Below, piece by piece: positions 43,535 through 51,537 of a stretch of 64,000 nt of DNA. The stretch is from Pseudomonas akapageensis (GTDB taxonomy: Bacteria; Pseudomonadota; Gammaproteobacteria; Pseudomonadales; Pseudomonadaceae). Within the stretch, counting starts at the first letter, position 1. Each line of letters starts with the position of its first letter. Below the pieces are notes generated by a model. It was not told where the DNA came from. It did not search any database and worked only from the letters and a program-made list of their open reading frames with translations. The position numbers and the translations under genes were made by a program. The stretch lies in contig NZ_VXCP01000038.1 of the NCBI RefSeq assembly GCF_011355085.1, positions 62,287 through 126,286 of the forward strand. Direction: 5' to 3'.

Positions 43535-44752
43535 TCATGGAGCAGGCTCGGTGGGCTCCAGGCCCTCCCCTTGATCGGTACTCCTCAAACGAGGAAAGGT
43601 CACAGTGAACGTGGTTCCCGCATCCCGTGAGGACGTTACCGTCACGTTGCCGCTGTGGGCTATGGCGATCTCGCGGACGATGAACAAGCCAAGCCCGATA
43701 CTGCGTAGCCCTGCGTTGTCATGACTGCCGCGAATCATCGGTTCGAACAGGTTTGCCAGCAGCTCCGGCGGCAGCGGCGTGCCGAAATTGTGTACGGTAA
43801 TGATGATCGCCTGGTCCTCGAAGCGCGAAGTAACGGTCACCCCGCCATCGGCCTCGCCATAGGCCATCGCGTTGGCCACCAGATTGCCGATAAGTTGGTA
43901 GAGGCGGTCACTGTCCGCGTTGAACTCGCCTTGGCCGAAACGCTCATGGATGAGTTCGTGCCCAGGGAATGCCAGTCGCAGCTCTTCCAGGCAGCCGGCG
44001 ACCAGTTCGTGCAGATCAACGGGCTTGAGCGTCGCTGCAATGCCCCGCCCGACCTGGATCAAGGTGAAATCCAGCAGGTCGGCCACCAGCCGCTGTGCCC
44101 GGTCCACCGAATGCGTGATGTGGCCAAGCGTCTGAATCGACTTGGTATCGAGCTCCTTTCGTCCCAGCAGATTTGCTGCCATTTTGATCGCTGCCAGCGG
44201 ATTGCGCAGGTCGTGGCTGACGATGCCAATCATCTGCTCGGCGAACAGGGCCCTGTCCTCCGCAGCGGCGTAGGTAATTTGCAGCTTGCCCTGGGCTTCA
44301 TCCTGCAGATGTTGGGCCTTGAGGATTTTAGCCAGGTGTTGCTCGGCAAGCATTCGGGCATTGAGTAACTCACGTTCGTAGCGGTGCCGATCCTGGGCCT
44401 TGAACATCGTCAACTCGTGAAAGATACCGCTGGAATGTTCACACCTGATCGCGTTGAGCATCATCGAGACGCTATGCCCTTCGCGGTGAACCAGGTCGAA
44501 TTTCACATCGGCGATCGACCCCTGAATCCGCATGAGCGGAGCCCAGTGGGTCTGATGAAAGGTACGCGCCTGTGGACTCATCAGCGTTTGAATCTGACGA
44601 TCGAGCAGCTCTTCCCGGCTATAGCCGATCCAGCGACAAAACGTGAGATTGACCCGTTTGATCACCCCGGTTTCATCGGTAAGTAACAAACCACAGGCGG
44701 CGTCATCGAAGAGGATGTCGGTGCTGGGTAGCGACTCGTTGTCTGCGGACAT
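43535..44752 (-). CDS. PAS-domain sensor histidine kinase
   Basis: This is a 405-residue kinase. A PAS domain at about residues 12-115 (FDDAACGLLLTDETGVIKRVN, FCRWIGYSREELLDR) is followed by a coiled linker. HisKA carries the phosphorylated His in IGIVSHDLRNPLAAIKMAAN, and HATPase_c carries an N box (LIGNLVANAMAYGEADGG) and G boxes (RSIGLGLFIVREIAIAH). No transmembrane segment is seen, so it is cytoplasmic. ATG 44752 is taken rather than the 16-codon longer start, which adds a leader unlike the family. No response regulator is adjacent. It ends convergent to the dehydrogenase. Confidence 0.87.
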   Translation of the reverse strand: MSADNESLPSTDILFDDAACGLLLTDETGVIKRVNLTFCRWIGYSREELLDRQIQTLMSPQARTFHQTHWAPLMRIQGSIADVKFDLVHREGHSVSMMLNAIRCEHSSGIFHELTMFKAQDRHRYERELLNARMLAEQHLAKILKAQHLQDEAQGKLQITYAAAEDRALFAEQMIGIVSHDLRNPLAAIKMAANLLGRKELDTKSIQTLGHITHSVDRAQRLVADLLDFTLIQVGRGIAATLKPVDLHELVAGCLEELRLAFPGHELIHERFGQGEFNADSDRLYQLIGNLVANAMAYGEADGGVTVTSRFEDQAIIITVHNFGTPLPPELLANLFEPMIRGSHDNAGLRSIGLGLFIVREIAIAHSGNVTVTSSRDAGTTFTVTFPRLRSTDQGEGLEPTEPAP

Positions 44753-44889
44753 AGGCTTCACGGATGAGGTGAAAGGGCATCCGTTGCCCAACTGGAACAT
44801 CGTCGAAGCAAGTATAGAGTCTGTACGCGGGTCGGTGTATGCGGCTGATCAGGCCGCGCAAGGCGGTGCACACAAGAAGATAATGACGG

Positions 44890-45153
44890 TTACTCAGGAC
44901 GCAAGACCAAACCACAGTCAGTACCAAAAGGTCCGCTCATCACCATGCAACTGTAGGGGTAGCGCTCGATCGTACCGAGCAGGTTGTCATTCTGGTCGTA
45001 CATGTCATCCCCATCCAGCCTGTAAATATCCCCTCCTCGCAGATAAGAGCGATACTTACCATCAGCGAATTCTCCGATTGGATTAAGTGAACCTCGTCGC
45101 AAATACACGAAATTCAGTCCCAAACTGAAGTCTGTATCGATTTGATTTCTCAT
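44890..45153 (-). CDS. Hypothetical 87-residue protein with short beta-type repeats
   Basis: The start ATG 45153 is preceded by CCTGGAGTGATGT, a good ribosome-binding site. The protein has recurring short strand-turn units (NPIGEFADGKYRSYL, GGDIYRLDGDDMYDQNDNLLGTIE) resembling small beta-flower-like proteins, and two cysteines near the end. No family is assigned with confidence. The region is AT-richer than the flanks, a hint of acquisition. Confidence 0.55.
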   Translation of the reverse strand: MRNQIDTDFSLGLNFVYLRRGSLNPIGEFADGKYRSYLRGGDIYRLDGDDMYDQNDNLLGTIERYPYSCMVMSGPFGTDCGLVLRPE

Positions 45154-45515
45154 ACATCACTCCAGGTGTTTTGGAGTGCCCATTGTACAGTGTTTCTCAC
45201 GTATTCTACGGTGCTTGCCTTAAGCTCGACATCGTCTCAAAAAGTACACACACGGCTTACATAGCGACAACCGACTGATTGCCATCAAGTTATTCTTACC
45301 GAGTCGTTTTTATTGCACACTGAATATAGCACCGCCAAGAATTTCCTGAATCAGCTCAAACTCAGGACTCCTGGCGGTTTATTCTCTGGATATTGCCGCC
45401 CATCACCAAACCCATTATTCCGACAGGTGTCATGCTTGCGGACACAACTGATTACAAGTCTGAATAATGCTGAGTAATATAGCGTTGAACCAATCATTAA
45501 TGAGTGATGTCCCCC
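45154..45515. other. AT-rich non-coding stretch with nested inverted repeats
   Basis: There is no convincing gene in these 362 bases. The most structured part is 45331-45378: ACCGCCA (45331-45337) pairs with TGGCGGT (45372-45378), and inside it CCTGA (45345-45349) pairs with TCAGG (45362-45366), followed by TTATTC. It could be a terminator or a small structured RNA. Confidence 0.45.
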
Positions 45516-45641
45516 TTATCGTTTCACAAGAGAAATCCTGGTGCCTTCAATGCTGACACCCGCCATCAAGCCCTGCTGATCGAAGACAAACGCATAGGCA
45601 TCCTTCTTCAACGTCGAGCTGGACAAGTTTTTCGCGCAACC
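45516..45641 (-). pseudogene. C-terminal remnant of a SYLF-domain protein
   Basis: The last 40 codons of this frame, CAKNLSSSTLKKDAYAF followed by VFDQQGLMAGVSIEGTRIS, match nearly residue for residue the C-terminus of the intact SYLF gene at 48310-48870 (AAKNLSSTTMKDDAYAF, VFGQQGLMAGVSLEGTKIS). The rest of the gene, with its signal peptide and about 140 residues, is absent; upstream codons of the frame do not resemble it. It is the truncated partner in a local duplication. Confidence 0.8.
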
Positions 45642-45724
45642 CCACTTATGTGTGCTGCCGTACAGACTCCGTTTCGCGTTGCGAGGATCCTGTTCGGTGA
45701 ACAATACAATAACTGGAGATCACC

Positions 45725-45895
45725 ATGAACAAAGATCAAATCAAAGGCAGAGTCAAAGAAATTGGTGGCAACATCAAGGAAGCCACGGGCAAGGCCGTTG
45801 GCAATGAACGTCTGGAGGAAAAAGGGAGAGTTGAGAAAACCATCGGAAAAGTTCAAGCCGGCCTTGGCGATCTGAAAGAAGACTTGAAGGATTAA
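45725..45895 (+). CDS. CsbD-family small stress protein
   Basis: This is a 56-residue hydrophilic protein, MNKDQIKGRVKEIGGNIKEA and then TGKAVGNERLEEKG, the CsbD signature. A GGAG ribosome-binding site lies six bases upstream. CsbD proteins are abundant in general-stress or stationary-phase responses; mechanism unknown. It lies in the duplicated envelope/stress segment, divergent from the SYLF remnant. Confidence 0.88.
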   Translation: MNKDQIKGRVKEIGGNIKEATGKAVGNERLEEKGRVEKTIGKVQAGLGDLKEDLKD

Positions 45896-46018
45896 GTCTA
45901 TTCAGTGTCCTGATTCGGTGTCGAGACAACTGACCTGATCTGCAATCATACAGCGGTGTATTTCGCTGTAATGAACATGAAAAGGAAGACACTTGATTGG
46001 TACGCAACCGAATGAGTG

Positions 46019-46036
46019 CGCGGTCTCAAGACCGCG
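46019..46036. other. Hairpin beside glycine-zipper gene, copy A
   Basis: CGCGGTCT-CA-AGACCGCG forms an 8-bp stem downstream of the glycine-zipper gene. The same site in copy B (48906-48923) keeps a stem with a compensating T-A to C-G change. There is no T-run, so it is not a classic terminator. Confidence 0.6.
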
Positions 46037-46073
46037 ACACTCGATTGGTCAGTCGCAATCATCGGGGTGCCTG

Positions 46074-46289
46074 TTAATTTTTCAGTTCGTGGCCAACGAC
46101 ACCGCCTATAGCAGCCCCGCCAACAGTCCCCAAGGCACTGCCATGGGTAAGCGCGGCCCCACCAACGGCCCCGACACCGGCACCAATAGCCGTGTTTCTA
46201 CCCTGAGTCGACATAGTGGGACAACCACTCAGACTGATGAGCAGGGTTACCGCTGCGGCGGTGAACGTGAACCTCTGCATGGCTTTCAT
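46074..46289 (-). CDS. Glycine-zipper lipoprotein, copy A
   Basis: This is a 71-residue OsmB-like protein with an N-terminal lipoprotein signal (TLLISLSGC, lipidated Cys near residue 23) and a glycine-zipper membrane segment (NTAIGAGVGAVGGAAL and GTVGGAAIGGVVGHEL). It is almost identical in its mature part to copy B at 48961-49176, while the signal peptides differ. Such proteins are osmotically or envelope-stress-induced. It lies 13 bases downstream of a small hydrophilic gene. Confidence 0.88.
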   Translation of the reverse strand: MKAMQRFTFTAAAVTLLISLSGCPTMSTQGRNTAIGAGVGAVGGAALTHGSALGTVGGAAIGGVVGHELKN

Positions 46290-46302
46290 AGGTTACCTCC
46301 AA

Positions 46303-46482
46303 TCAAGGACTCGGTCCCTGGTGGTTCGGCTGCACGGCCTCACTCAACTTCGTGTGAGCATGCTCATTGGCAGCCTGCCCAGGCTTGCGCGACGACTTGT
46401 TGGGCATCGGCATGGCCTGTGAGTGTTTCGCCATTGGCTTGCCAGGCCCTTGACGAAGGTTAGGATCAGTATGTGTGTTCAT
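46303..46482 (-). CDS. Small hydrophilic hypothetical protein
   Basis: This 59-codon frame starts at ATG 46482 behind a strong GGAGG site (GGTGGAGGGTGTC). It encodes a Pro/His/Lys/Gln-rich chain (MNTHTDPNLRQGPGKPMAKH). There is no recognised domain. The corresponding place in copy B (GTG 49237, NKHATRAFARDPGNDW, then a stop) holds a decayed counterpart, which supports this being a real gene in copy A. Confidence 0.5.
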   Translation of the reverse strand: MNTHTDPNLRQGPGKPMAKHSQAMPMPNKSSRKPGQAANEHAHTKLSEAVQPNHQGPSP

Positions 46483-46630
46483 GACACCCTCCACCGTTCG
46501 AAGCTGCACGCGCAGCCTCGTTCCCCTGAGCATCGCAGGTTACGGCCGTCACTTCGGTGCGTTGCCGCGCTTAGTGCGTTTTGGAGTAACCTGTAGGCAT
46601 CAGGGAATTCTCCCTTGAAAGGTGGCTGCA

Positions 46631-47359
46631 ATGTTCGATGTACCCAAGCCACAACAGAACCACCTCCTTGCAGCCCTGCCGGCGCAAGCGCTGGACCGCC
46701 TGCTGCCTCACCTCGAACCGATCACCCTGCCGCTCGGCAAGGTGCTCTACGAGTCGGGCGACGCCCTGCACCATGTCTACTTCCCCACAAATTCCATCGT
46801 GTCCCTGCTGTATGTGATGGAAAACGGCGCCTCGGCCGAGATCTCGGTGGTCGGCAATGAAGGCTTGATTGGTATCGCGGTGTTCATGGGCGGCGAAAGC
46901 ACGCCGAGCCGGGCTATTGTGCAAAGTGCCGGGCATGCCTTGCGCCTGCCCGGCCAGCGGCTCAAGGACGAGTTCAACCGCCATGGCGAAATGCTCCAGC
47001 TGATGCTGCGCTACACCCAGGCACTGATTACGCAAATGGCCCAGACCGCGGTGTGCAATCGGCACCACTCCATCGACCAGCAGCTGTGCCGCTGGCTGCT
47101 GCTATCGCTTGATCGCCTGCAGGACAACCAGCTGACGATGACCCAGGAATTGATCGCCAACATGCTGGGTGTACGCCGCGAGGGCGTGACCGATGCCGCC
47201 GGCAAGCTGCAGCGCCTGGGTGTCATCGAATACACGCGCGGCCACATCAAGGTGCTGGACAGGACGAAGCTCGAACAGCTGAGCTGCGAATGCTACGCCG
47301 TGGTCAGAAAGGAAACCGAGCGCTTGTTGCCCTACCTTCCGTCGCGGCCGAACCTGTGA
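46631..47359 (+). CDS. Crp/Fnr-family regulator 1
   Basis: This is a 242-residue regulator with a cyclic-nucleotide-binding-type beta-roll (about residues 20-130: LEPITLPLGKVLYESGD, GLIGIAVFMGGES) and a C-terminal winged helix (MTQELIANMLGVRREGVTDAAGKLQRLGVIEYTRG read in parts, about 175-215). It has no Fnr-type N-terminal cysteine cluster, and the cAMP-contact Arg-Ser pair is not evident, so the signal is unknown. ATG 46631 follows GAAAGGTGG; a GTG nine bases earlier is an alternative. A second, diverged copy follows. Confidence 0.85.
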   Translation: MFDVPKPQQNHLLAALPAQALDRLLPHLEPITLPLGKVLYESGDALHHVYFPTNSIVSLLYVMENGASAEISVVGNEGLIGIAVFMGGESTPSRAIVQSAGHALRLPGQRLKDEFNRHGEMLQLMLRYTQALITQMAQTAVCNRHHSIDQQLCRWLLLSLDRLQDNQLTMTQELIANMLGVRREGVTDAAGKLQRLGVIEYTRGHIKVLDRTKLEQLSCECYAVVRKETERLLPYLPSRPNL

Positions 47360-47452
47360 TCAACGCCAGCCAGCGCTTGTGTGCTGTAGCGAACAGACCC
47401 TCATGCCAGTGTCGCCCACACTCCAACAACGGGACGGCCCAGCACCTTTCTC

Positions 47453-48184
47453 GTGGCCGCCTCCGTCACTGTGCTGCGGGACACTCCAGTGCCAGCCACA
47501 ACCCGGCTTTGGGTAGAAAACCGACTGCTCCAGGACCTGCCGATAACGGAACGCATTCGGCTCGTGGAGCAGTGCGATACTGTCGAACTGGCTTTTGGCA
47601 CCGTGCTGTGCGAGCCAGGCCATCCCATTCTGCATGTGTATTTCCCGCGAACGGCCTGCATCTCGCTGGTGACGACGTTGTACGGTCACCCTCCCCTCGA
47701 GATGGGGCTGATCGGTAACGAAGGGATGCTCGGTGCGACCCTGGCCCTGGGCATCAATACCGCGCCAATGCGCGCAGTGGTGCAAGGGGCTGGCTCCAGT
47801 CTGCGGATGAATTGCACGCAATTGCGGATCGCGCTGCGCGATAACCCCATGTTGCTGTGCAGACTCAATCAATACCTTTTCGTGCTGCTGATGCAGCTTG
47901 CTCAAACCGCGGCCTGTACTCATTTCCACGAGATCGAGCCGCGCCTGGCGCGCTGGTTATTGATGACCCATGATCGGGCGCACGCCAATCACTTTCATCT
48001 CACTCACGCGTTCCTGGCCAATATGCTCGGGGTCCGGCGCAGTGGCGTGACCCTGGCAGCCGGTGCGCTGCAGCAGCGCAGGTTGATACGTTACACGCGC
48101 GGTGAAATCACCATTCTTGACCGCAAGGGCCTGGAAGCGGCCTCATGCGAATGCTATAGCGCCATCAATACCGATGCCCAATGA
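47453..48184 (+). CDS. Crp/Fnr-family regulator 2
   Basis: This is a 243-residue paralogue of the preceding gene with the same layout: beta-roll (VELAFGTVLCEPGHPILHVYFP, MGLIGNEGMLGATLALG) and winged helix (LTHAFLANMLGVRRSGVTLAAGALQQRRLIRYTRG read in parts). The start is uncertain: GTG 47453 or GTG 47471. The last residues SCECYSAIN match SCECYAVVR in regulator 1, confirming duplication. It is likely to control the neighbouring stress genes, but no operator is identified. Confidence 0.83.
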   Translation: MAASVTVLRDTPVPATTRLWVENRLLQDLPITERIRLVEQCDTVELAFGTVLCEPGHPILHVYFPRTACISLVTTLYGHPPLEMGLIGNEGMLGATLALGINTAPMRAVVQGAGSSLRMNCTQLRIALRDNPMLLCRLNQYLFVLLMQLAQTAACTHFHEIEPRLARWLLMTHDRAHANHFHLTHAFLANMLGVRRSGVTLAAGALQQRRLIRYTRGEITILDRKGLEAASCECYSAINTDAQ

Positions 48185-48189
48185 TAATT

Positions 48190-48288
48190 CTCGTTCCCAC
48201 GCTCCGCGTGGGAATGCCTGCGCATATGATCCGCGACGTGACGCTGGAGCGTCGGACACTGCGTTCCCACGCAGAGCGTGGGAACGAG
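48190..48288. repeat. REPIN (paired GTTCCCACGC REPs)
   Basis: Two inverted REPs of the GTTCCCACGC class surround a spacer containing GACGCTGGAGCGTC. It lies between the convergent crp-like and SYLF genes. Confidence 0.9.
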
Positions 48289-48309
48289 AAGTGTCGAATG
48301 ACTGAGCCT

Positions 48310-48870
48310 TCAGCGTTTGATGGGCGAGATCTTGGTGCCTTCGAGGCTTACGCCCGCCATCAACCCTTGCTGGCCGAAGACAAACGCGTAGGCATCATCC
48401 TTCATCGTCGTGCTCGATAGATTCTTCGCGGCGCCTTCGTCAACCAGGACGATGGTTGGCCCTACACCGACCTCCCAACCCCTCGACTCGCGCAGATATT
48501 TCAAGGCCTTGTCATTCATCAGGAACACGACATAACTGTAGGACTGGGCACCTGCCTGCAGCCCCCAGGAACCGCTCACCGTGTTGTAGTAACTTTCCAC
48601 TTTATTGCCTACCAGCAATTCACCCTCACCATAACTGCCGCCAAACACCAGCCCGGCTTTGACAACGTTGGGAAACACGAGGATCGCTTTGGCATTGCGC
48701 CCCATGGTTTCGGCCGTCGGGTGGGTTTTGTAGAGCAACTGCAAGGCTTGCTTGGCGTCTTTGTCCAGGTCCGCAGCCGTTGCCGCAGAGGCGCTGTTGA
48801 GCAACCCCAGCGATGCCAGTGAAACGATTGCAAAGACTATCGTGAGAAAATACCGCAGTGAGCTTTTCAT
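48310..48870 (-). CDS. SYLF-domain (Ysc84-like) exported protein
   Basis: This is a 186-residue protein with a signal peptide of about 30 residues ending SASA, then the lipid-binding SYLF domain: NAKAILVFPNVVKAGLVFGGSYGEGELL, YYNTVSGSWGLQAGAQSYSY and the C-terminal DDAYAFVFGQQGLMAGVSLEG (in parts). SYLF proteins bind phosphoinositides in eukaryotes; bacterial ones are periplasmic or outer-membrane linked and of unknown role. ATG 48870 has GGAG seven bases upstream. The intact member of a duplicated pair. Confidence 0.88.
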   Translation of the reverse strand: MKSSLRYFLTIVFAIVSLASLGLLNSASAATAADLDKDAKQALQLLYKTHPTAETMGRNAKAILVFPNVVKAGLVFGGSYGEGELLVGNKVESYYNTVSGSWGLQAGAQSYSYVVFLMNDKALKYLRESRGWEVGVGPTIVLVDEGAAKNLSSTTMKDDAYAFVFGQQGLMAGVSLEGTKISPIKR

Positions 48871-48905
48871 TGTTGTGCTCCGGTTCAGACGGTAACAAAT
48901 GAGTG

Positions 48906-48923
48906 CGCGGCCCAAGAGCCGCG
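48906..48923. other. Hairpin beside glycine-zipper gene, copy B
   Basis: CGCGGC (48906-48911) pairs with GCCGCG (48918-48923). It stands at the same position relative to the glycine-zipper stop as copy A and shows a compensatory base-pair change. Confidence 0.6.
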
Positions 48924-48960
48924 ACACTCGATCTGGTCAGTCGCAAACATCGCGTGCCGA

Positions 48961-49176
48961 TTACTTCTTGAGTTCATGGCCAACAACGCCGCCAACAGCC
49001 GCCCCGCCAACGGTTCCCAAGGCACTGCCATGGGTGAGAGCGGCGCCGCCGACGGCACCGACACCGGCACCAATGGCTGTATTTCTGCCCTGCGTCGACA
49101 TGGTGGGGCAGCCACTGAGGCTAATAAGCAAGCCTAGTACAGCTGCGCCAAGCGTGAACTTCTGCATGGTTTTCAT
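48961..49176 (-). CDS. Glycine-zipper lipoprotein, copy B
   Basis: This is a 71-residue OsmB-like lipoprotein, with signal LLISLSGC and glycine-zipper segments as in copy A. The stretch from the lipid-carrying Cys to the end differs from copy A by only two conservative changes (AIGG to AVGG, ELKN to ELKK), while the signal peptide has diverged more. It lies upstream of the SYLF gene on the same strand (90-base gap). Confidence 0.88.
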   Translation of the reverse strand: MKTMQKFTLGAAVLGLLISLSGCPTMSTQGRNTAIGAGVGAVGGAALTHGSALGTVGGAAVGGVVGHELKK

Positions 49177-49413
49177 GGGTTATCTCCAGTCATTGCCCGG
49201 GTCCCTGGCGAAGGCTCGGGTCGCGTGTTTGTTCACGACCTCTTATGTGGTTCGACGTTGCACGTACAGCGTCGTTCCATCGAATTTCGCCGATAGCCTC
49301 ACCGCCTCTTTATTGCGGGTGATCGGCCGGTGCAATGGCCTACATGCCGCTACCCTTATCAAGAACAGAATGGAAGTGAGGACCATGCAGCAATCGCTGC
49401 AGCCGGAGGGGTT

Positions 49414-49623
49414 ATGAACACATTGACCGATTCAATCGTGGAGATATCCATCGATGCACCGTTCCGTCCACTGCTGCGCTACCTCCACAAGCTGAGCGGC
49501 GTGCGCTATCTGGCAGCTTATGAAGCGGTCGACACCTATGAGCTGAGCCCTGTGCACGGCAAGGCTAAACGCGCTACCGACAAGGACCTGGCCGATACGG
49601 AAGTCTGGGAAAGGATTCCCTGA
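49414..49623 (+). CDS. Hypothetical 69-residue protein
   Basis: ATG 49414 follows a strong GGAGGG site. The protein (MNTLTDSIVEISIDAPFRPL, then LLRYLHKLSGVRYLAAYEAVDTYEL) is compact, with no signal peptide or known domain. An AAEAVDTYELS-type pattern recurs in short Pseudomonas hypotheticals, but I do not assign a family. The downstream flank is a REPIN. Confidence 0.6.
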   Translation: MNTLTDSIVEISIDAPFRPLLRYLHKLSGVRYLAAYEAVDTYELSPVHGKAKRATDKDLADTEVWERIP

Positions 49624-49628
49624 GTTCC

Positions 49629-49728
49629 CTCGTTCCGACGCGCAGCAACGGAATGCAGTGACCTGACGCTCCAGCGTCACGACGCTGAGCGTCTGCGGAG
49701 GCATTCCCACGCAGAGCGTGGGAACGAG
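49629..49728. repeat. REPIN, left REP degenerate
   Basis: The right REP is canonical (ATTCCCACGCAGAGCGTGGGAACGAG read in parts). The left (CTCGTTCCGACGCGCAGCAACGGAAT) has lost pairing bases. The inner hairpin TGACGCTCCAGCGTCA is the same as in the 30274 copy. Confidence 0.85.
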
Positions 49729-49756
49729 GAGATGGGAACGAGGATCTGTGATCTGA

Positions 49757-50665
49757 TCACTTTCTGGCAGGCTTGTGACTGTCCGGCATGTGCAGGTAAC
49801 TCATCACGCTTTCGGTCAGCTCGGTCGCCAGTTTCACCGCCTCTTTATTACGCGTCATCACCCCGGCCACCAGGCCTTCGATCAGCGCCAGCACGGCGAT
49901 GTTGGAGCTGGTCAGGACCGGGTGATCGGCCGGTGCGAACAACACATGCCGGGCGATGGGCGTCAGGGGCGACGCGGGGGAATCGGTGATCGCCAGCACG
50001 GTGGCGCCGCGCTCGCTGGCGAAACGTGCCAGTTGCGTGGTGTCCAGTGAATAGCGGGGCAAGGCGATGGCCAGCAGCACATCCTGATCGGTGATCGCTG
50101 CCAGGCGATAGGCCGCGTTCTCGTTGCCGCCTTCCATGCTGATCGCCGTGGCGTCGGCACAGAACGGCATCAGCGTCGAGGCCGCAAGGCCTGCGAGGTA
50201 GGCGCTGATGCCGAAGCCCAGGACGTAGATCTTGCGGGCACGGGTCAGGCAATTGACAAAGGCTTCGAAATTCTCGGCATGGTTGTTGGTGCCGGCCGTG
50301 ACCAGGTTGCCGGAAGCACTCTGCAGTTGCTCATGCAAGCCGAATGCACCGTCGGGGCGTTGTGCCAGTTCATTGCGCAGCTTGTCGACCGGGGACACCA
50401 TTTGCTGCAAGGTGGCCACGAGCTCGGCCTTCATGCCGCTGAACCCGCCCAGGTCCATGACCTTGGCCAGGCGGTTGACAGCTGCGGGCGACGTGGCGGT
50501 CTCCCTGGCCAGTTCCTCGATGGTCAAGGTCGCGGCCTTGAGCGGATGGCGCAGGATGAAGTCCGCGACCTTGCGCAGCGACGGCTGCAGGTCACCGACA
50601 ATTTGCGCCAGTTTGCGCATCACCGGTGCCGCATAGACAGTCGCGTTGTTCGAAGTGGTAGGCAT
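49757..50665 (-). CDS. MurR/RpiR-family regulator
   Basis: This is a 302-residue regulator. The helix-turn-helix is in the first 80 residues (LTIEELARETATSPAAVNRLAKVMDLGGFSGMK, in parts) and the SIS domain lies at about 125-265 (IYVLGFGISAYLAGLAASTL, VLAITDSPASPL). SIS domains usually bind phosphosugars, but here the operon is an amino-acid transporter, as for HutR-type RpiR proteins of Pseudomonas. ATG 50665 is used; 50689 is possible. It ends the transporter operon, about 90 bases after the ATPase gene. Confidence 0.85.
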   Translation of the reverse strand: MPTTSNNATVYAAPVMRKLAQIVGDLQPSLRKVADFILRHPLKAATLTIEELARETATSPAAVNRLAKVMDLGGFSGMKAELVATLQQMVSPVDKLRNELAQRPDGAFGLHEQLQSASGNLVTAGTNNHAENFEAFVNCLTRARKIYVLGFGISAYLAGLAASTLMPFCADATAISMEGGNENAAYRLAAITDQDVLLAIALPRYSLDTTQLARFASERGATVLAITDSPASPLTPIARHVLFAPADHPVLTSSNIAVLALIEGLVAGVMTRNKEAVKLATELTESVMSYLHMPDSHKPARK

Positions 50666-50754
50666 ATCCGGCTCATCAGGTACTGGCATAAGGTGGGCGC
50701 AAGTGTATCCGAAGCCGACCGTCGGCGTGCATCACCGACGGCCACATGCGGGGG

Positions 50755-51519
50755 CTATTTCAAGCTGCCGGCAAGGAACTGCTGCAGGCGCTCGGACTGC
50801 GGGTTGTTCAGCACTTCACGAGGGTTGCCTCGCTCCTCGACCCGGCCCTGGTGCAAAAACACAAGCTGGTTGGAGACCTCACGGGCAAAGCCCATTTCGT
50901 GGGTCACCACCACCATGGTGCGGCCTTCCCGGGCCAGGTCCTGCATGACCTTGAGCACTTCACCGACCAGTTCAGGGTCGAGTGCCGAGGTCGGCTCGTC
51001 GAACAACATCACTTCCGGCTCCATGGCCAGGGCACGGGCGATCGCCACCCGCTGCTGCTCGCCACCGGACATATGGGCCGGGTAGGCCCCCTTGCGGTGC
51101 GCGACGCCGACCTGGTTCAGATAATGTTCGGCCTTTTCCCTCGCCTCCTGCTTGCTCAAACCCAGCACATGCACCGGCGCTTCCATGACGTTTTCAATGG
51201 CACTCATGTGCGCCCACAGGTTGAAGTGCTGGAACACCATTGCCAGGCGCGAACGCATGCGCTGCAACTGTTTGGGGTCCTGCGCCTTGAGTCCACCGAG
51301 CTTGTTGGCCGCAAGCTTCAGCGCTTCGCCGTTGAGCAGAATCTGCCCCTGGTTGGGTTGCTCCAGCAAATTGATGCAACGCAAGAATGTACTTTTGCCC
51401 GAGCCACTGGAACCGATGATGCTGATCACATCACCGGCTTTCGCCTCGAGGGATACACCCTTGAGCACTTCGTGGCGGCCGTAGCACTTGTGTAGATCGC
51501 GAACTTCGAGTTTGGTCAT
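50755..51519 (-). CDS. Polar amino acid ABC transporter ATP-binding protein (HisP-like)
   Basis: This is a 254-residue ATPase. Walker A is GSSGSGKST, the signature SGGEQQRVAIARAL and Walker B VMLFDEPTSALDPE, followed by the switch His in VVVTHEMGFA. ATG 51519 has GGAG nine bases upstream; a GTG at 51528 is less likely. It lies 18 bases after the hydrolase gene and powers uptake with the two permeases and binding protein upstream in the operon. Confidence 0.92.
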   Translation of the reverse strand: MTKLEVRDLHKCYGRHEVLKGVSLEAKAGDVISIIGSSGSGKSTFLRCINLLEQPNQGQILLNGEALKLAANKLGGLKAQDPKQLQRMRSRLAMVFQHFNLWAHMSAIENVMEAPVHVLGLSKQEAREKAEHYLNQVGVAHRKGAYPAHMSGGEQQRVAIARALAMEPEVMLFDEPTSALDPELVGEVLKVMQDLAREGRTMVVVTHEMGFAREVSNQLVFLHQGRVEERGNPREVLNNPQSERLQQFLAGSLK

Positions 51520-51537
51520 GTCGTGCACTCCGGTGAA

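Noticed and set aside
48190..49728. Repeated GTTCCCACGC palindromes considered as a CRISPR array
   Set aside because: Copies are widely scattered, palindromic and paired rather than regularly spaced direct repeats with unique spacers; they are REPINs.
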